The position numbers were made by a program, and so were the translations under genes. From Myxococcales bacterium (lineage in GTDB: Bacteria > Myxococcota > Myxococcia > Myxococcales > Myxococcaceae): a DNA stretch of 5,794 bases. Below the pieces are notes generated by a model. The model saw only the letters and a list, made by a program, of their open reading frames with translations. It was not told the origin of the DNA and did not search any database. This document shows, piece after piece, positions 5,583 through 5,794 of this stretch (its first letter is position 1; every line of letters starts with the position of its first letter). The DNA lies in NCBI GenBank assembly GCA_009885595.1, contig VFKJ01000786.1:1-5794 (forward strand), in the 5' to 3' direction.

Positions 5583-5794
5583 TTGGATTCAGAGCTGAAC
5601 GACAGCTCGGGAGCGGCTGAAGCGGTTGCTGCTGAAGGCCTCGAGGGAAGGGAGTGTCGAGGGTCTGCGTCGTTGCTCGAATCGCGCAAGCCCTCGGCTC
5701 GAGGAAGGTCGCTCACGGGAGGCAGTCGGCGCGCAGGGAGCGGGCGGGGTCTTCAGCAACGTAATCATTTGAGTATGTTTTTCAGTCTGACTGA
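5583..5794. other. Intergenic tail with no recognised gene
   Basis: These 212 bases contain no credible coding frame. A short hairpin (GAGCTG 5592-5597, CAGCTC 5603-5608, five-base loop) lies ten bases after the maf stop without a T-tract, so it is at best a weak terminator. The last 37 bases (5758-5794) are only about one third G+C, far below the rest, and end in the perfect inverted repeat TCAGTC-T-GACTGA (5782-5794). This may be the start of a promoter region or a boundary of foreign DNA; the window ends too soon to tell. Confidence 0.45.

Noticed and set aside
5592..5608. Intrinsic terminator after maf
   Set aside because: The stem is only 6 bp and is followed by GGGAGCGG, not a T-tract; kept only as a remark in the tail entry.
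5637..5705. Facing CCTCGAG/CTCGAGG elements downstream of maf
   Set aside because: Short GC-rich palindromes of this kind are common by chance here, and the spacing and surroundings show no further structure.

Overview
The window is very GC-rich (roughly two thirds G+C by eye) and fits a Myxococcota (myxobacterium-type) chromosome. Reasons: a cysteine-rich MopE-type repeat protein, an Asp-Ala-Gly-rich linker behind a lipoprotein signal, a beta-helix lipoprotein with the usual C-terminal 'PRP.G..DVGALE' ending, and dense GTG/ATG coupling of genes. The genus cannot be named from sequence alone.

Layout. (1) 1-1596, plus strand: the 3' part of a large secreted protein. It has six MopE-type acidic/cysteine motifs, five of them spaced exactly 150 bp apart, then a PKD/Ig-like domain and a C-terminal beta-rich domain with a DLDLHLLHP motif. 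(2) 1616-4266, minus strand: a two-gene operon convergent with gene 1. The upstream gene (2707-4266) is a beta-helix lipoprotein. The downstream gene (1616-2707) overlaps it by one base (TGATG) and encodes a three-helix membrane protein of unknown function. (3) 4267-4455: a 189-bp divergent intergenic region. (4) 4456-5582, plus strand: a small lipoprotein gene overlapping (GTGA) a Maf-family nucleotide pyrophosphatase gene of the YceF type. (5) 5583-5794: no gene seen; the last ~37 bases turn sharply AT-rich and end in a perfect inverted repeat.

How they fit together. The first three genes look like cell-envelope or extracellular proteins. The minus-strand pair is probably made together, with translation of the membrane protein coupled to that of the lipoprotein. 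The small lipoprotein and maf form a second coupled pair. No metabolic pathway links the two groups.

The most notable feature lies just upstream of the small lipoprotein. Positions 4359-4439 are a scarred second copy of the 3' end of gene 1, including its stop codon and the six bases after it, with two internal deletions. The minus-strand operon therefore sits between direct repeats of the gene-1 tail. This suggests either that the operon was inserted there with duplication of flanking DNA, or that a second copy of gene 1 once lay there and was almost wholly lost. I see no complete undescribed defence, RNA or mobile system.
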